Below, one piece after another: positions 1-8,559 of a stretch of DNA of 64,000 nt. Both the position numbers and the translations under genes were made by a program. The DNA is from Paludibacteraceae bacterium. Its GTDB lineage: Bacteria > Bacteroidota > Bacteroidia > Bacteroidales > Paludibacteraceae. The stretch lies in assembly GCA_017480285.1 (NCBI GenBank), contig JAFVAX010000022.1:1-64000 (forward strand), read 5' to 3'. Position 1 is the first letter of the stretch; each line of letters opens with the position of its first letter. Below the pieces are notes generated by a model. It searched no databases. It saw only the letters and a list, made by a program, of their open reading frames with translations, and was not told the origin of the DNA.

Positions 1-1454
1 GTGCGTTCTCTGGATGTAGCAGTTTGACTTCGGTAACTATTCCTAACAGCGTTACAAGTATCGGCGACTATGCGTTCTATAATTGTAGCAGTCTTAAATC
101 AGTAAAAATTGAAACTACCACTCCGCCGGGAGTGTATAAGTACTCATTTCCTCAAAACCAAATAGTCTATGTGCCACTTGGATCATTGGCTGCATATCAA
201 AATACTACATGGAAGAATTTTGATTTGAGAGTTTTTGATGTGACTGCGACTAAGAGTGAATCAATGCCTACATCAATAAACATTTCTTTTGGCAACAATA
301 CAACACGAGAATTAATCGCTTCTTGTGGTATGGAAGGCGGTGAAACCTTTGATGGAAATGTCGTAGAATATATAGGTCTTGAGCCGGAAAGTAAATATGA
401 AGATGTTCCTTTCTTTGTAAAAACTCCCAAAGATGACTATATGACAACTACTTTGTCTTTCACCACTTCCACCCTTGAACTCACCACTCAACCTGCCAAG
501 CCGGTATCGGAAAGTGTTGCTATTCTGCTTGCAGAGACGAATATGGCAGATATAGAGACAAGTTGCGGTTTTGAGTGGCGTCGTTACGACGCGCCCGAAG
601 AGATGCCCTCAAACACTGTTTGGTGCCCTGTGGCAAACGGACTGATGGCGGGCAGACTCAAGAACCTCAAAGATGATGCATACTATAAGTATCGTGCTTT
701 CTATAAGTCCGGTGTCGGCAATATGTACTACGGCGATTGGGTTGCCTTTGGTACTCAGGATGTGGCAGTTGAGTTTGACCCCATTCTCTACACCTACGAA
801 GCCACCGATGTCAAACGAACTCAAGCCCGTCTGCGCGGTTATGCCCTCGCCGGTTCGGAAGACTTTACCGAACAGGGCTTCGAATACTGGGTAGAAGGTC
901 GTGCCAATGAAGGTACAAACGGTTCTGCAAAACTACCTCAAGCACACAAACTTGTATCTGGTGCAAGTGCAGATGATTTATATGTGCATCATACTGTTAC
1001 CGCATCCGGCATAAGTATGTCCGTAAGTCTTACTAACCTTGACGAAGGCACTGTTTATCACTACCGTTCGTATGCCAAGATAGGCGACAAAGTGCTGTAT
1101 GGTTCGGAAATGAGTTTCACCACTCAAGGCGAATACCGCTATACCGTTACATTCGTTGATTATGACGGTACTATTATTGACACCCGCCAAACGACCTATG
1201 GTAACTCTGTTGAAGCACCCGAAGCACCGCTTCACGAAGGACTTGAGTTTGTTGGTTGGGATACCGACTTCTCATCTGTTACTGACGACATTACCGTCAA
1301 AGCCATATATGCAGATGTTGTAACGGGCATAGCCGAACAAGAGGGACAAGCCATTAGCATAGTACGCAAAGTGTTTGACCCACAGACACATACTATTTAT
1401 GTGCTTATGCCTGACGGACGGATATATAATTTGTTAGGCGGAAAGATAAGATAA
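1..1454 (+). CDS. BspA-like leucine-rich-repeat surface protein, C-terminal part (5' end outside window)
   Basis: The reading frame is already open at base 3 (reading AFSGCSSL), so the gene begins upstream and the TTG at 24 is not a real start. The visible N-terminus carries LRR_5/BspA repeats (CSSLTSVTIPNSVTSIG, YAFYNCSSLKSV). About 300 residues of beta-rich sequence follow, containing two related blocks (STLELTTQPAKPV, YTYEATDVKRTQARLRGYAL) that look like fibronectin-III-type modules. Next comes a Listeria/Bacteroides InlB-type repeat (YTVTFVDYDGTIID to GLEFVGWDTDFSSVTDDI). The protein ends in a short tail, IYNLLGGKIR, which resembles the end of type IX secretion C-terminal signals. It is probably exported and surface-anchored, with a role in adhesion inferred from the BspA family. 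A strong terminator follows. Confidence 0.85.
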   Translation, partial: AFSGCSSLTSVTIPNSVTSIGDYAFYNCSSLKSVKIETTTPPGVYKYSFPQNQIVYVPLGSLAAYQNTTWKNFDLRVFDVTATKSESMPTSINISFGNNTTRELIASCGMEGGETFDGNVVEYIGLEPESKYEDVPFFVKTPKDDYMTTTLSFTTSTLELTTQPAKPVSESVAILLAETNMADIETSCGFEWRRYDAPEEMPSNTVWCPVANGLMAGRLKNLKDDAYYKYRAFYKSGVGNMYYGDWVAFGTQDVAVEFDPILYTYEATDVKRTQARLRGYALAGSEDFTEQGFEYWVEGRANEGTNGSAKLPQAHKLVSGASADDLYVHHTVTASGISMSVSLTNLDEGTVYHYRSYAKIGDKVLYGSEMSFTTQGEYRYTVTFVDYDGTIIDTRQTTYGNSVEAPEAPLHEGLEFVGWDTDFSSVTDDITVKAIYADVVTGIAEQEGQAISIVRKVFDPQTHTIYVLMPDGRIYNLLGGKIR

Positions 1455-1477
1455 CACTATTGGTGAGATAAACAAAA

Positions 1478-1516
1478 AATTGGTCATTAAGGCAATAACT
1501 TAATGACCGATTTTTT
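1478..1516 (+). terminator. Rho-independent terminator after the BspA-like gene
   Basis: A perfect 10-bp stem, GGTCATTAAG (1482-1491) with CTTAATGACC (1499-1508), has a 7-nt loop and is followed by GATTTTTT. It lies 24 bases after the stop codon. Confidence 0.8.
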
Positions 1517-1642
1517 CTATTTCTTATATAAACCTACACGCCAATACCATTAGTGTTTTGAGAGAATTTCAGGAATAAAACCAACAAGATAAAAGGGTAG
1601 GTACAACTTTTACGAAAGATACTCAAAATAAATGAATTAACC

Positions 1643-1742
1643 AAATTTTTGTTAGATTTTCAAACCAAAATCTAACAAATTTTGTTAGAAAGTCGAACCA
1701 AAATCTGACAAATTTTGTTAGATTTTCGAACCAAAGCCCTAA
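1643..1742. repeat. Three tandem copies of a 33-34 bp AT-rich repeat with palindromic core
   Basis: The copies are 1643-1676, 1677-1709 and 1710-1742, each beginning AAATTTTGTTAGA and continuing through TCGAACCAAA. The segments TTAGATTTT and AAAATCTAA can pair within and between copies, so the array can form alternative hairpins. Nothing else is recognisable in the 1455-1795 gap apart from the terminator. Confidence 0.75.
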
Positions 1743-1795
1743 AATTTATATAAGAATAGTAAAATTCATATTCCTCTTTCCTAATTTCTCATTCC

Positions 1796-3238
1796 TCATT
1801 TCTCATTCATTATCTCTTTTGCCACTTTTTGGAGATATTCAACGGCGGCATCGTGGTCGTTGGGAATGATGCCGTCAAGAATAGCGTCTTTGACTTTTGT
1901 TTTCAGTTCGCCTACGGTATTGCAGGGTGGTAGTTGGAACATCTGCATAATCTCAAGTCCGTCAACAGGCGGTTGGAAATTGCGTATGCGGTCGCGCTCC
2001 TCCAGATCATGCATCTTCTCGCGAAGCAACACATAATTAGCACGATAGCGTCTCACTTTCTCTTCGTTCTTTGAGGTTATGTCAGCCTCACAAAGAATCA
2101 TAAGGTCCTCAATGTCGTCGCCTGCCTCGAACAGCAGTCGCCTTACTGCCGAGTCGGTAACAGTGTCTTCAATGAGGTTGATAGGGCGCATGTGCAAGTC
2201 CACAAGTTTCTGTACATACCGCATCTTTTCGTTTAGTGGCAACTTCATCTTCTCAAACAGCCGAGGCACCATCTTACTGCCGATATAATTATGATTATGG
2301 AATGTCCAACCTTGTTTGGCGTCCCATTGTTTGGTTTTCGGTTTTCCAATATCGTGAAGCAGTGCCGCCCAGCGAAGCCACAGATTATCAGATTTCTGTG
2401 CCACATTATCAACAACGGTAACAGTGTGCTGAAAAATATCTTTGTGTCCTCGCCCGTCTTTTGTTTCAACACCTTTTAGTGCAGCAAGTTCGGGGAAAAT
2501 GAGTGAGAGAAGTCCGGTTTTTTCAAGTAGCGAAAGTCCGATAGACGGTCGTCTTGAGAGCATTATCTTGTTCAGTTCATCGTTGATACGCTCTTTGGTG
2601 ATGATGCGTATTCTCTCTTTGTTTTTCTCAATAGCCTCGTATGTGGTGATATTCAGGTAGAAACCTAACTGCGAAGAGAACCTTATTGCCCGCATCATAC
2701 GGAGCGGGTCGTCAGAAAAAGTGATGTCAGGGTCGAGCGGTGTGCGGATGATACATTGCTCAAGGTCATATTCGCCGTTGAAAGCATCAATGAGTCCGCC
2801 ATAAAAGTCTTTGTTAAGACATATTGCCATTGCGTTGATAGTAAAATCGCGACGCCTGAGGTCGTCTTCCATTGTGCCGTTCTCAACAATGGGGTTTCGG
2901 CTTTCACGGTGATAAGACTCTTTGCGGGCACCGACAAACTCCACTTCCATATTCTTGTATTTGACATGGGCAGTGCCGAAGTTGCGAAAAACAGATAGGT
3001 GCGCTTTTTTGCCTAACTTGCGTGTCAAAGCGGCTGCTAATTCAATACCACTACCTACAACTACGACATCTATATCTTCGCTATGTCGATTGAGCAAAAG
3101 GTCTCTTACCCAACCACCCACGACGCAGCAAAAAACGCCCATTTCATCGGCAACTTCACCTATCAAATGGAGCATTGGAGAGTTGAGTTTCTCGTTGTCT
3201 AAATAGCGTTTAGGGGTTGTATAAACAGAGTCGACCAT
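1796..3238 (-). CDS. cca: CCA tRNA nucleotidyltransferase / poly(A) polymerase family with HD domain
   Basis: This class II nucleotidyltransferase adds or repairs the CCA end of tRNAs. The N-terminal head has the family signature VGGWVRDLLLNR and the catalytic acidic pair in EDIDVVVVG. Next come GRKESYHRESRNP-like and RRRDFTINAMA motifs, and then an HD-type domain (WAALLHDIGKPKT). I chose the ATG at 3238 (MVDSVYTTPKRYL). The frame continues upstream for 26 codons to 3316, but that stretch overlaps the tRNA terminator hairpin and is not family-like. Length is 480 aa, normal for the family. The gene lies just downstream of a tRNA on the same strand whose CCA is not encoded, which makes functional sense. 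No consensus promoter was seen directly upstream. Confidence 0.93.
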   Translation of the reverse strand: MVDSVYTTPKRYLDNEKLNSPMLHLIGEVADEMGVFCCVVGGWVRDLLLNRHSEDIDVVVVGSGIELAAALTRKLGKKAHLSVFRNFGTAHVKYKNMEVEFVGARKESYHRESRNPIVENGTMEDDLRRRDFTINAMAICLNKDFYGGLIDAFNGEYDLEQCIIRTPLDPDITFSDDPLRMMRAIRFSSQLGFYLNITTYEAIEKNKERIRIITKERINDELNKIMLSRRPSIGLSLLEKTGLLSLIFPELAALKGVETKDGRGHKDIFQHTVTVVDNVAQKSDNLWLRWAALLHDIGKPKTKQWDAKQGWTFHNHNYIGSKMVPRLFEKMKLPLNEKMRYVQKLVDLHMRPINLIEDTVTDSAVRRLLFEAGDDIEDLMILCEADITSKNEEKVRRYRANYVLLREKMHDLEERDRIRNFQPPVDGLEIMQMFQLPPCNTVGELKTKVKDAILDGIIPNDHDAAVEYLQKVAKEIMNEK

Positions 3239-3270
3239 TGTGTTGTTGAATAATTTTTTGGTTGTACAAA

Positions 3271-3306
3271 ACAAAAAAAACTGCCTAACAAACAATGTTA
3301 GACAGC
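3271..3306 (-). terminator. Terminator downstream of tRNA(CAT)
   Basis: On the minus strand, CTGTCTAACA (3305-3296), a 5-nt loop and TGTTAGGCAG (3290-3281) form a stem with one mismatch. It is followed by a run of eight T (3280-3273). The stem sequence is nearly the same as that of the terminator after glmS at 15836. Confidence 0.75.
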
Positions 3307-3382
3307 CGTAAGACAAAAATGGATGTTTCCAAAACCAAAGACAGCAAAATCTTTGAGTTGTATATATGAAATCCAGTTTTTG

Positions 3383-3457
3383 TGGTCTCAGTAGGGCTTG
3401 AACCTACGACCCCCTGATTATGAGTCAGGTGCTGCTAACCAACTGAGCTATGAGACC
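3383..3457 (-). tRNA. tRNA with anticodon CAT (Met elongator or Ile2)
   Basis: The minus strand folds as a cloverleaf. The acceptor is GGTCTCA/TGAGACC, the D-arm starts TAGCTCAGTTGGTTAG, and the anticodon stem is CCTGA/TCAGG around loop CTCATAA. The T-arm contains GGTTCAAGCC and the discriminator is A. CCA is not encoded (ACA follows). The CAT anticodon alone cannot separate elongator Met from lysidine-modified Ile2. The clear elongator/initiator features were not decisive. Confidence 0.95.
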
Positions 3458-3619
3458 TTCGTCAGAATTTTTTTCGACACGGAATTTTTTCGCTTCGCTC
3501 AAAAATTAAAGTCTCAAAAAATTCTTCCTCTATAAAATTCAAACACTTCGTTGGTTTGAATTTTATCTCTTTTCAAAGTTTTTCAACACAGAATTTTGGA
3601 AAATTCCAAAATTGCGGTG

Positions 3620-3650
3620 CAAAGATACAAAAAATTACTGAAAAAACAAA
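3620..3650 (-). promoter_or_regulatory. Bacteroidota promoter for tRNA(CAT)
   Basis: On the minus strand, TTTG (3650-3647), a 19-bp spacer and TATCTTTG (3627-3620) match the -33/-7 consensus. The predicted transcript has a leader of about 155 nt before the mature tRNA. That leader contains an 11-bp stem at 3534-3564 (AAAATTCAAAC/GTTTGAATTTT) and the motif shared with the other tRNA(CAT) leader. Confidence 0.75.
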
Positions 3651-3694
3651 AAAAAATGCAAATTTTAATTATTTTTCCACTTATGGTGATTAGA

Positions 3695-3726
3695 TTTGTA
3701 ATTTTTCGAAATAATTTGTAAATTTG
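3695..3726 (+). promoter_or_regulatory. Bacteroidota promoter for the O-methyltransferase/ftsK run
   Basis: TTTG (3695-3698), a 20-bp spacer and TAAATTTG (3719-3726) match the consensus exactly. The start codon is 34 bases beyond the -7 box. Confidence 0.75.
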
Positions 3727-3759
3727 TAGCGGAAAACAATGAAAACTAAACATTATTAG

Positions 3760-4386
3760 ATGACACCCGAATTAGAGGAATATCTGTTTGCACATTCAAC
3801 TAAGCAGTCGGCATTATTGCAATATATCGAACAGAAGACAAACCAACTGACCACCCATCCGCACATGCTTTCAGGTGCTTTGCAAGGTGAGTTGTTAAGG
3901 ATGTTTTCTTTAATGATAAAACCCCGACGGATACTTGAGATTGGTACTTTTACAGGCTATTCCGCTAATTGCCTTTTAGGTGGTTTGGCATGCGATGGTG
4001 AACTGCACACCATTGAGAAAAATGATGAACTTGAAGATTTTCTGTCGGAAGTGCTTTTAGATGAGCGTATTCATCTACATATAGGAGATGCCAAAGAAGT
4101 GCTAAAACAGTTGATCGACAGTCAGTTCGATGTGGTTTTTATTGATGCAGACAAGCGTGAGTATGTTGAGTATTACAATCTTGTCTTTCCTATGGTTCGC
4201 CCCGGTGGATGGATTTTAGCCGACAACACCGTTTGGGACGGACATATAATAGACCCTTTGTATAATAACGATAAGCAAACTCAAGGTTTGCAACATTTTA
4301 ATGACTTGATTGCAGGTGATGACCGTGTGGAAAAACTAATGTTACCTATGCGCGACGGTATTACCTTGATTTATAAAAAACCTTAA
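3760..4386 (+). CDS. Class I SAM-dependent O-methyltransferase (caffeoyl-CoA OMT / YrrM-like)
   Basis: A 208-aa protein of the methyltransferase_3 family. Residues around 65-75 hold the SAM-binding loop (ILEIGTFTGYSANCLL). An acidic residue in HTIEKNDE follows, and the metal/catalytic region is VVFIDADKREYVEYYN and ILADNTVWDG. It transfers methyl from SAM to a hydroxyl of a small substrate that cannot be identified from sequence. It heads a plus-strand run with its own promoter and is followed 7 bp later by ftsK, so the two are probably co-transcribed. The same pairing is familiar in Bacteroidales, but no functional link is established here. Confidence 0.9.
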   Translation: MTPELEEYLFAHSTKQSALLQYIEQKTNQLTTHPHMLSGALQGELLRMFSLMIKPRRILEIGTFTGYSANCLLGGLACDGELHTIEKNDELEDFLSEVLLDERIHLHIGDAKEVLKQLIDSQFDVVFIDADKREYVEYYNLVFPMVRPGGWILADNTVWDGHIIDPLYNNDKQTQGLQHFNDLIAGDDRVEKLMLPMRDGITLIYKKP

Positions 4387-4393
4387 TACAAGT

Positions 4394-6988
4394 ATGGCAC
4401 CAAGACGACCTGTAAGAGAAAAGAGAACTACACCGGAAGATGATTTCAATCAAATAGATGATTTCGGTCAAAATAACGGTTTCGACAACAAAGAGATAAA
4501 AGTTGAGTCTGCGTGGAAACAGCGTTTCAAGCAGATTTTGAGCGACGATAGAGTGCGTATCGCTTGCGGAATTGTTCTGCTTGCAGTTGCGTTGTATGCG
4601 CTTGTGGCTGTTGTTTCGTTCTTTTTCACCGGTCAAGCCGACTTCTCTGTTTTAGACAATCCGCCACAAGGTATAAGAGCCTTGCGACGCGAGATACAGA
4701 ACTGGGTGGGAGTAGTAGGTGCGCGTCTCTCGCGATGGCTTATTGATAGTACTTTCGGCATTAGCAGTGTGGCTATGCTGGTGTTTGTTTTTATGTCGGG
4801 ACTCAGACTGCTTGGCGTAAAATCTGTCAATGTCCTTAAAACATTCTTTCACTCGCTTTTCTGGCTCGTATGGGGCAGTTTTGCTTTTGCTTTTGTTCAA
4901 CAGTCGCTCAACCTGAACCTGTTTTTCCGTTTGGGTGGCAAGCATGGGCAACAGTTTGTGGGCTGGGCAATGTCCTATATCGAAGCCTTAGGTGTGCTCT
5001 TGGTTTTGGTAGTGAGTCTGCTTATTTATTTCATAATAATCGACAGAAACACTATTCCAAACCTTGTTCGCCTATGGCAGTGGCTGAAAGGTTTGTTTAA
5101 GCGCAAGCCAAAACCAGTAGTGCAGACTATTGACGGACCGACTATTGAAACGAATGACGATGATTTAGCAGGTGAAATAGAACAAATCGGTACTGTCGCA
5201 GAGCGTGAAGATGCCGACGAAGTTGAAGAAAACGGGGAAGAAGACGATAATGATAATAATGGCACTAATGGTGGCGGAATAGTTATCAATGAAACCTTTG
5301 AAGAAGAGATGGTTGAAGAGAATAAAGACGACGACAACCAAGACGATGACAATAAAGAAGGTTCGGAAGTAAAGATGGAAATAAAAGAAGGTGTTGAGGA
5401 GGAACTTGCTGAAAACGACCCTGAATATCTGCTCAAGAAACTCGGTCCGTACGACCCGCGTAAAGATTTGGAGTACTTTAAGTTCCCGTCAATAAGTCTT
5501 TTGCGAACCTACGACAATGAGACTAAACCCATCATTGATATTGAAGAGCAAGAGGCAAACCAGAAAAAGATTGAACATGCACTGAACAGCTACGGCATCG
5601 GTATAAAGCAGATATCAGCCACTGTCGGTCCTACCGTAACGCTCTATGAGATAGTGCTTCAAGAAGGCATCAAACTGTCGCGTATAAAAAATTTGGAAGA
5701 CGATATAATGATGTCGTTAGCCGCCAAAGGTATTCGTATCATTGCCCCTATCCCGGGAAAGAGTGCCGTCGGTATAGAGGTGCCTAACGAGAAAGCGCAG
5801 ATAGTGTCAATGCACTCGCTTATAGCATCAAAGAAGTTCCAAGAGGAGAAGAAAATGGATTTGCCTGTGGCTATTGGCAAGACCATTACCAACGAGATTT
5901 TTATGTTTGACCTTGCCAAGACCCCGCACTTGCTCGTGGCAGGTGCTACAGGTATGGGTAAGTCTGTCGGTCTGAACGCTATCATTACATCGCTTCTCTA
6001 TAAGAAACACCCGTCAGAACTGAAACTTGTGCTTGTTGATCCTAAGATGGTTGAGTTTACTCTGTATCGCCCGCTTATTAAGCATTATCTGGCGGCTATG
6101 CCCGATGTGGAGCCGGAAGATATAATAATAACCGACTCATCGAAGGTAATCAACACTCTCAATTCGTTGGTTATTGAGATGGAAGACCGCTACAAACTTG
6201 TCATGGCAGCCGGCTGCAGGAATATAAAAGAGTATAACCAGAAGTTTATCAACCGCCGTTTGTCGCCTGACAAGGGACATCATTATATGCCGTATATCGT
6301 AACGATAATCGATGAGTTCGGCGATTTCATCCTCGTAGCAGGCAAAGAAGTGGAGCGGCCTATTCAGCGTCTTACGCAGAAGGCGCGTGCCGTTGGTATC
6401 CACCTTATCCTTGCCACACAGCGTCCTTCCGTCAATGTCATAACCGGTGTTATAAAAGCCAATGTGCCGACGCGTATCTCTTTTGCTGTCAGAAGTATAG
6501 TTGACTCGCGTACTATATTAGACCAGAAAGGAGCAGAGCAACTTATCGGTCGTGGCGATATGCTCTATTTCAGCGGGCAAGATCCCGTGCGTATTCAATG
6601 TGCACTCGTTGAGACTGAGGAAGTGGAAGAGATTGTGAAGAGTATTTCCGAACAGCAAGGTTTTCTTGATTGTTATGCTCTGCCCGACTATGTTCCTGAA
6701 GGTGGTGGCGATACCGGTGAGAGTCGTTCAGGACAGGTTGATACCAAACGCCTTGACCCGCTCTTTGAGGAAGTGGCACATTTCGTTGTGGAAAATCAGC
6801 AAGGCTCAACAAGCGTACTCCAGCGTAAGTTTGAGATAGGATATAACCGCGCCGGCAAACTGACCGACCAGTTGGAGGCTGTAGGTATTGTAGGACCTAA
6901 CAACGGACCTAAAGGCAGGCAAGTGTTGGTGCAAGACCCGGGCACTTTGGAACAGATTTTGTCAGGTCTGAGACAACCAAAGGTTTAA
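4394..6988 (+). CDS. ftsK: DNA translocase FtsK/SpoIIIE
   Basis: Septal DNA pump that moves chromosome ends during division. Of its 864 residues, the first 215 or so hold four membrane segments (the first at about 54-78). A long, extremely acidic linker at about 245-345 is rich in D, E and N. The motor has Walker A GATGMGKSVG near 517 and Walker B TIIDEFGDF near 638. The C-terminal gamma winged helix (HFVVENQQGSTSVLQRKFEI) reads orienting DNA motifs in other bacteria. It lies 7 bp after the methyltransferase gene and ahead of a LolA-like gene, an order common in Bacteroidota. Confidence 0.97.
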   Translation: MAPRRPVREKRTTPEDDFNQIDDFGQNNGFDNKEIKVESAWKQRFKQILSDDRVRIACGIVLLAVALYALVAVVSFFFTGQADFSVLDNPPQGIRALRREIQNWVGVVGARLSRWLIDSTFGISSVAMLVFVFMSGLRLLGVKSVNVLKTFFHSLFWLVWGSFAFAFVQQSLNLNLFFRLGGKHGQQFVGWAMSYIEALGVLLVLVVSLLIYFIIIDRNTIPNLVRLWQWLKGLFKRKPKPVVQTIDGPTIETNDDDLAGEIEQIGTVAEREDADEVEENGEEDDNDNNGTNGGGIVINETFEEEMVEENKDDDNQDDDNKEGSEVKMEIKEGVEEELAENDPEYLLKKLGPYDPRKDLEYFKFPSISLLRTYDNETKPIIDIEEQEANQKKIEHALNSYGIGIKQISATVGPTVTLYEIVLQEGIKLSRIKNLEDDIMMSLAAKGIRIIAPIPGKSAVGIEVPNEKAQIVSMHSLIASKKFQEEKKMDLPVAIGKTITNEIFMFDLAKTPHLLVAGATGMGKSVGLNAIITSLLYKKHPSELKLVLVDPKMVEFTLYRPLIKHYLAAMPDVEPEDIIITDSSKVINTLNSLVIEMEDRYKLVMAAGCRNIKEYNQKFINRRLSPDKGHHYMPYIVTIIDEFGDFILVAGKEVERPIQRLTQKARAVGIHLILATQRPSVNVITGVIKANVPTRISFAVRSIVDSRTILDQKGAEQLIGRGDMLYFSGQDPVRIQCALVETEEVEEIVKSISEQQGFLDCYALPDYVPEGGGDTGESRSGQVDTKRLDPLFEEVAHFVVENQQGSTSVLQRKFEIGYNRAGKLTDQLEAVGIVGPNNGPKGRQVLVQDPGTLEQILSGLRQPKV

Positions 6989-7027
6989 CCTTTTGCAAAG
7001 ACTCTATGCGTTAGAAAAACTATAGAA

Positions 7028-7624
7028 ATGAAAAGACTTATATTCATATTGTTATCGGTGTTCTCGCTGAATGCTCTCTACTCGCAAAACGAAGTGTTGG
7101 AAGCAATGATTCAGCGGTTCAAAACGGAGTATTTTGTCTCGGACATAACCATAACCATAACCGAAAACAATCAACCGATGACCTTTACGGGCAAAGTAAA
7201 ACTGCATTCTGAGCAGTTTTATATTGCGTATATGGATGGCGAGATGGCTTTCGATGGCACTACTATGTACAACTACCAGGAAGACATTGACGAACTGACA
7301 CTTTCCTATCCGACGATGGCAGAGCAGATAGATGCCAATCCGATGCTTTTTGTAGAGTCGCTTTTAGAGGAAAGCACAGTGCGTCAGACTGATAACGAGA
7401 AGCAATATCTCTTTACCATAACGCCCAACAACAAACAAGCAGGTGTCAGTCGTTTTACTTTAGTTGTAAATAAACAAACACAACTGCCTGAAAAAGCATC
7501 AATGGTTGAGAATGTCAGTCGTGAAACAAAACTTGTATTCAATAACTCCAAATTTACTAAAGAACCACAGATATTCAGCATCGAGAAAGATGGTGCTACT
7601 ATAACAGATCTTCGTTTACCATGA
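7028..7624 (+). CDS. LolA-like outer-membrane lipoprotein carrier / OM lipoprotein-sorting protein
   Basis: A 198-aa exported protein with an N-terminal signal sequence (MKRLIFILLSVFSLNALYSQ) and no lipobox. The body has the pattern of LolA/DUF4292-like beta-sandwich carriers: FTGKVKLHSEQFYIAYMDGE, then a Y-rich segment and ending SIEKDGATITDLRLP. LolA shuttles lipoproteins across the periplasm, and that role is inferred from the family. The gene overlaps the next by 4 bp (ATGA), so it is translationally coupled to thioredoxin reductase and likely in the ftsK operon. Confidence 0.82.
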   Translation: MKRLIFILLSVFSLNALYSQNEVLEAMIQRFKTEYFVSDITITITENNQPMTFTGKVKLHSEQFYIAYMDGEMAFDGTTMYNYQEDIDELTLSYPTMAEQIDANPMLFVESLLEESTVRQTDNEKQYLFTITPNNKQAGVSRFTLVVNKQTQLPEKASMVENVSRETKLVFNNSKFTKEPQIFSIEKDGATITDLRLP

Positions 7625-8559
7625 AAACAGAACACATCCGTTGCCTTATCATAGGCTCAGGTCCTGCCGGTTATACAGCCGCTATTTACGCTTCGCGTTC
7701 GAACCTTCAACCAGTCCTTTATGAAGGCATACAACCAGGCGGACAACTAACCACTACTACCGAAGTCGAGAATTTTCCCGGGTATCCTGATGGGGTCAAT
7801 CCCTTTGATATGATGAGCGACTTTCGCCGTCAGGCAGAGCGTTTCGGGGCAGAAATTCGTTCCGGTGAGGTTACCAAAGTCGATTTCTCAAGACAGGACG
7901 GAGTGCTCAAAGTGTGGATTGACAACGATTTACAGATTGACGCTGATGCCGTTATTGTGGCAACAGGTGCCTCTGCCAAGTATCTTGGTTTAGAAACAGA
8001 ACAGACCTATAAGGGCAAAGGTGTCAGTGCGTGTGCCACTTGCGATGGCTTCTTCTACCGAAAAAAAACAGTGGCAGTGGTAGGTGGTGGCGATACCGCT
8101 TGCGAGGAGGCACTGTATCTGAGCAGTCTGTGCAAACAGGTTTATCTGATTGTCAGAAAGCCATTCCTTCGTGCTTCAGAGATAATGCAACAACGGGTAA
8201 AAGAAAAAGAGAACATAACAATCCTCTTTGAGCATAACACCCTTCGTCTGACGGGAAATGACAAAGTGGAAGGTGCTGATTTAGTTTATCGCAAAGGTGA
8301 AAAAGACGAGCGTCAAGTGCATATTGATATCGACGGTTTCTTCCTTGCTATCGGACATACACCTAACTCTGCTTTGTTCAGCGACTATCTCAAAACCGAC
8401 TCTCAAGGCTATATCCTGACCGATGGCGATACTCCTAAAACAAATGTCGAAGGTGTGTTTGCGGCAGGCGATGTGGCAGATCCGAGATACCGACAGGCTA
8501 TCACCGCTGCGGCATCGGGTTGCAAGGCGGCAATAGAAGCCGAAAAGTATCTGCAATAA
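7621..8559 (+). CDS. trxB: Thioredoxin-disulfide reductase
   Basis: FAD/NADPH-dependent reductase of thioredoxin, 312 aa, the usual length for the low-molecular-weight class. The N-terminal FAD-binding motif is IIGSGPAGYTAAIYASR. The redox site CATC is at about residues 137-140, the NADPH site is VVGGGDTACEEA, and the C-terminal FAD motif is GVFAAGDVADPRYRQ. Its start overlaps the LolA-like gene. Its last 59 bp overlap, in antisense, the end of lipB. Confidence 0.97.
   Translation: MKTEHIRCLIIGSGPAGYTAAIYASRSNLQPVLYEGIQPGGQLTTTTEVENFPGYPDGVNPFDMMSDFRRQAERFGAEIRSGEVTKVDFSRQDGVLKVWIDNDLQIDADAVIVATGASAKYLGLETEQTYKGKGVSACATCDGFFYRKKTVAVVGGGDTACEEALYLSSLCKQVYLIVRKPFLRASEIMQQRVKEKENITILFEHNTLRLTGNDKVEGADLVYRKGEKDERQVHIDIDGFFLAIGHTPNSALFSDYLKTDSQGYILTDGDTPKTNVEGVFAAGDVADPRYRQAITAAASGCKAAIEAEKYLQ

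Noticed and set aside
24..26. TTG at 24 as start of the BspA-like protein
   Set aside because: The frame is open to the window edge and the preceding residues continue a leucine-rich repeat.
3239..3316. 26-codon N-terminal extension of cca
   Set aside because: It overlaps the tRNA terminator hairpin and T-run, and the sequence is not family-like. The ATG at 3238 fits better.
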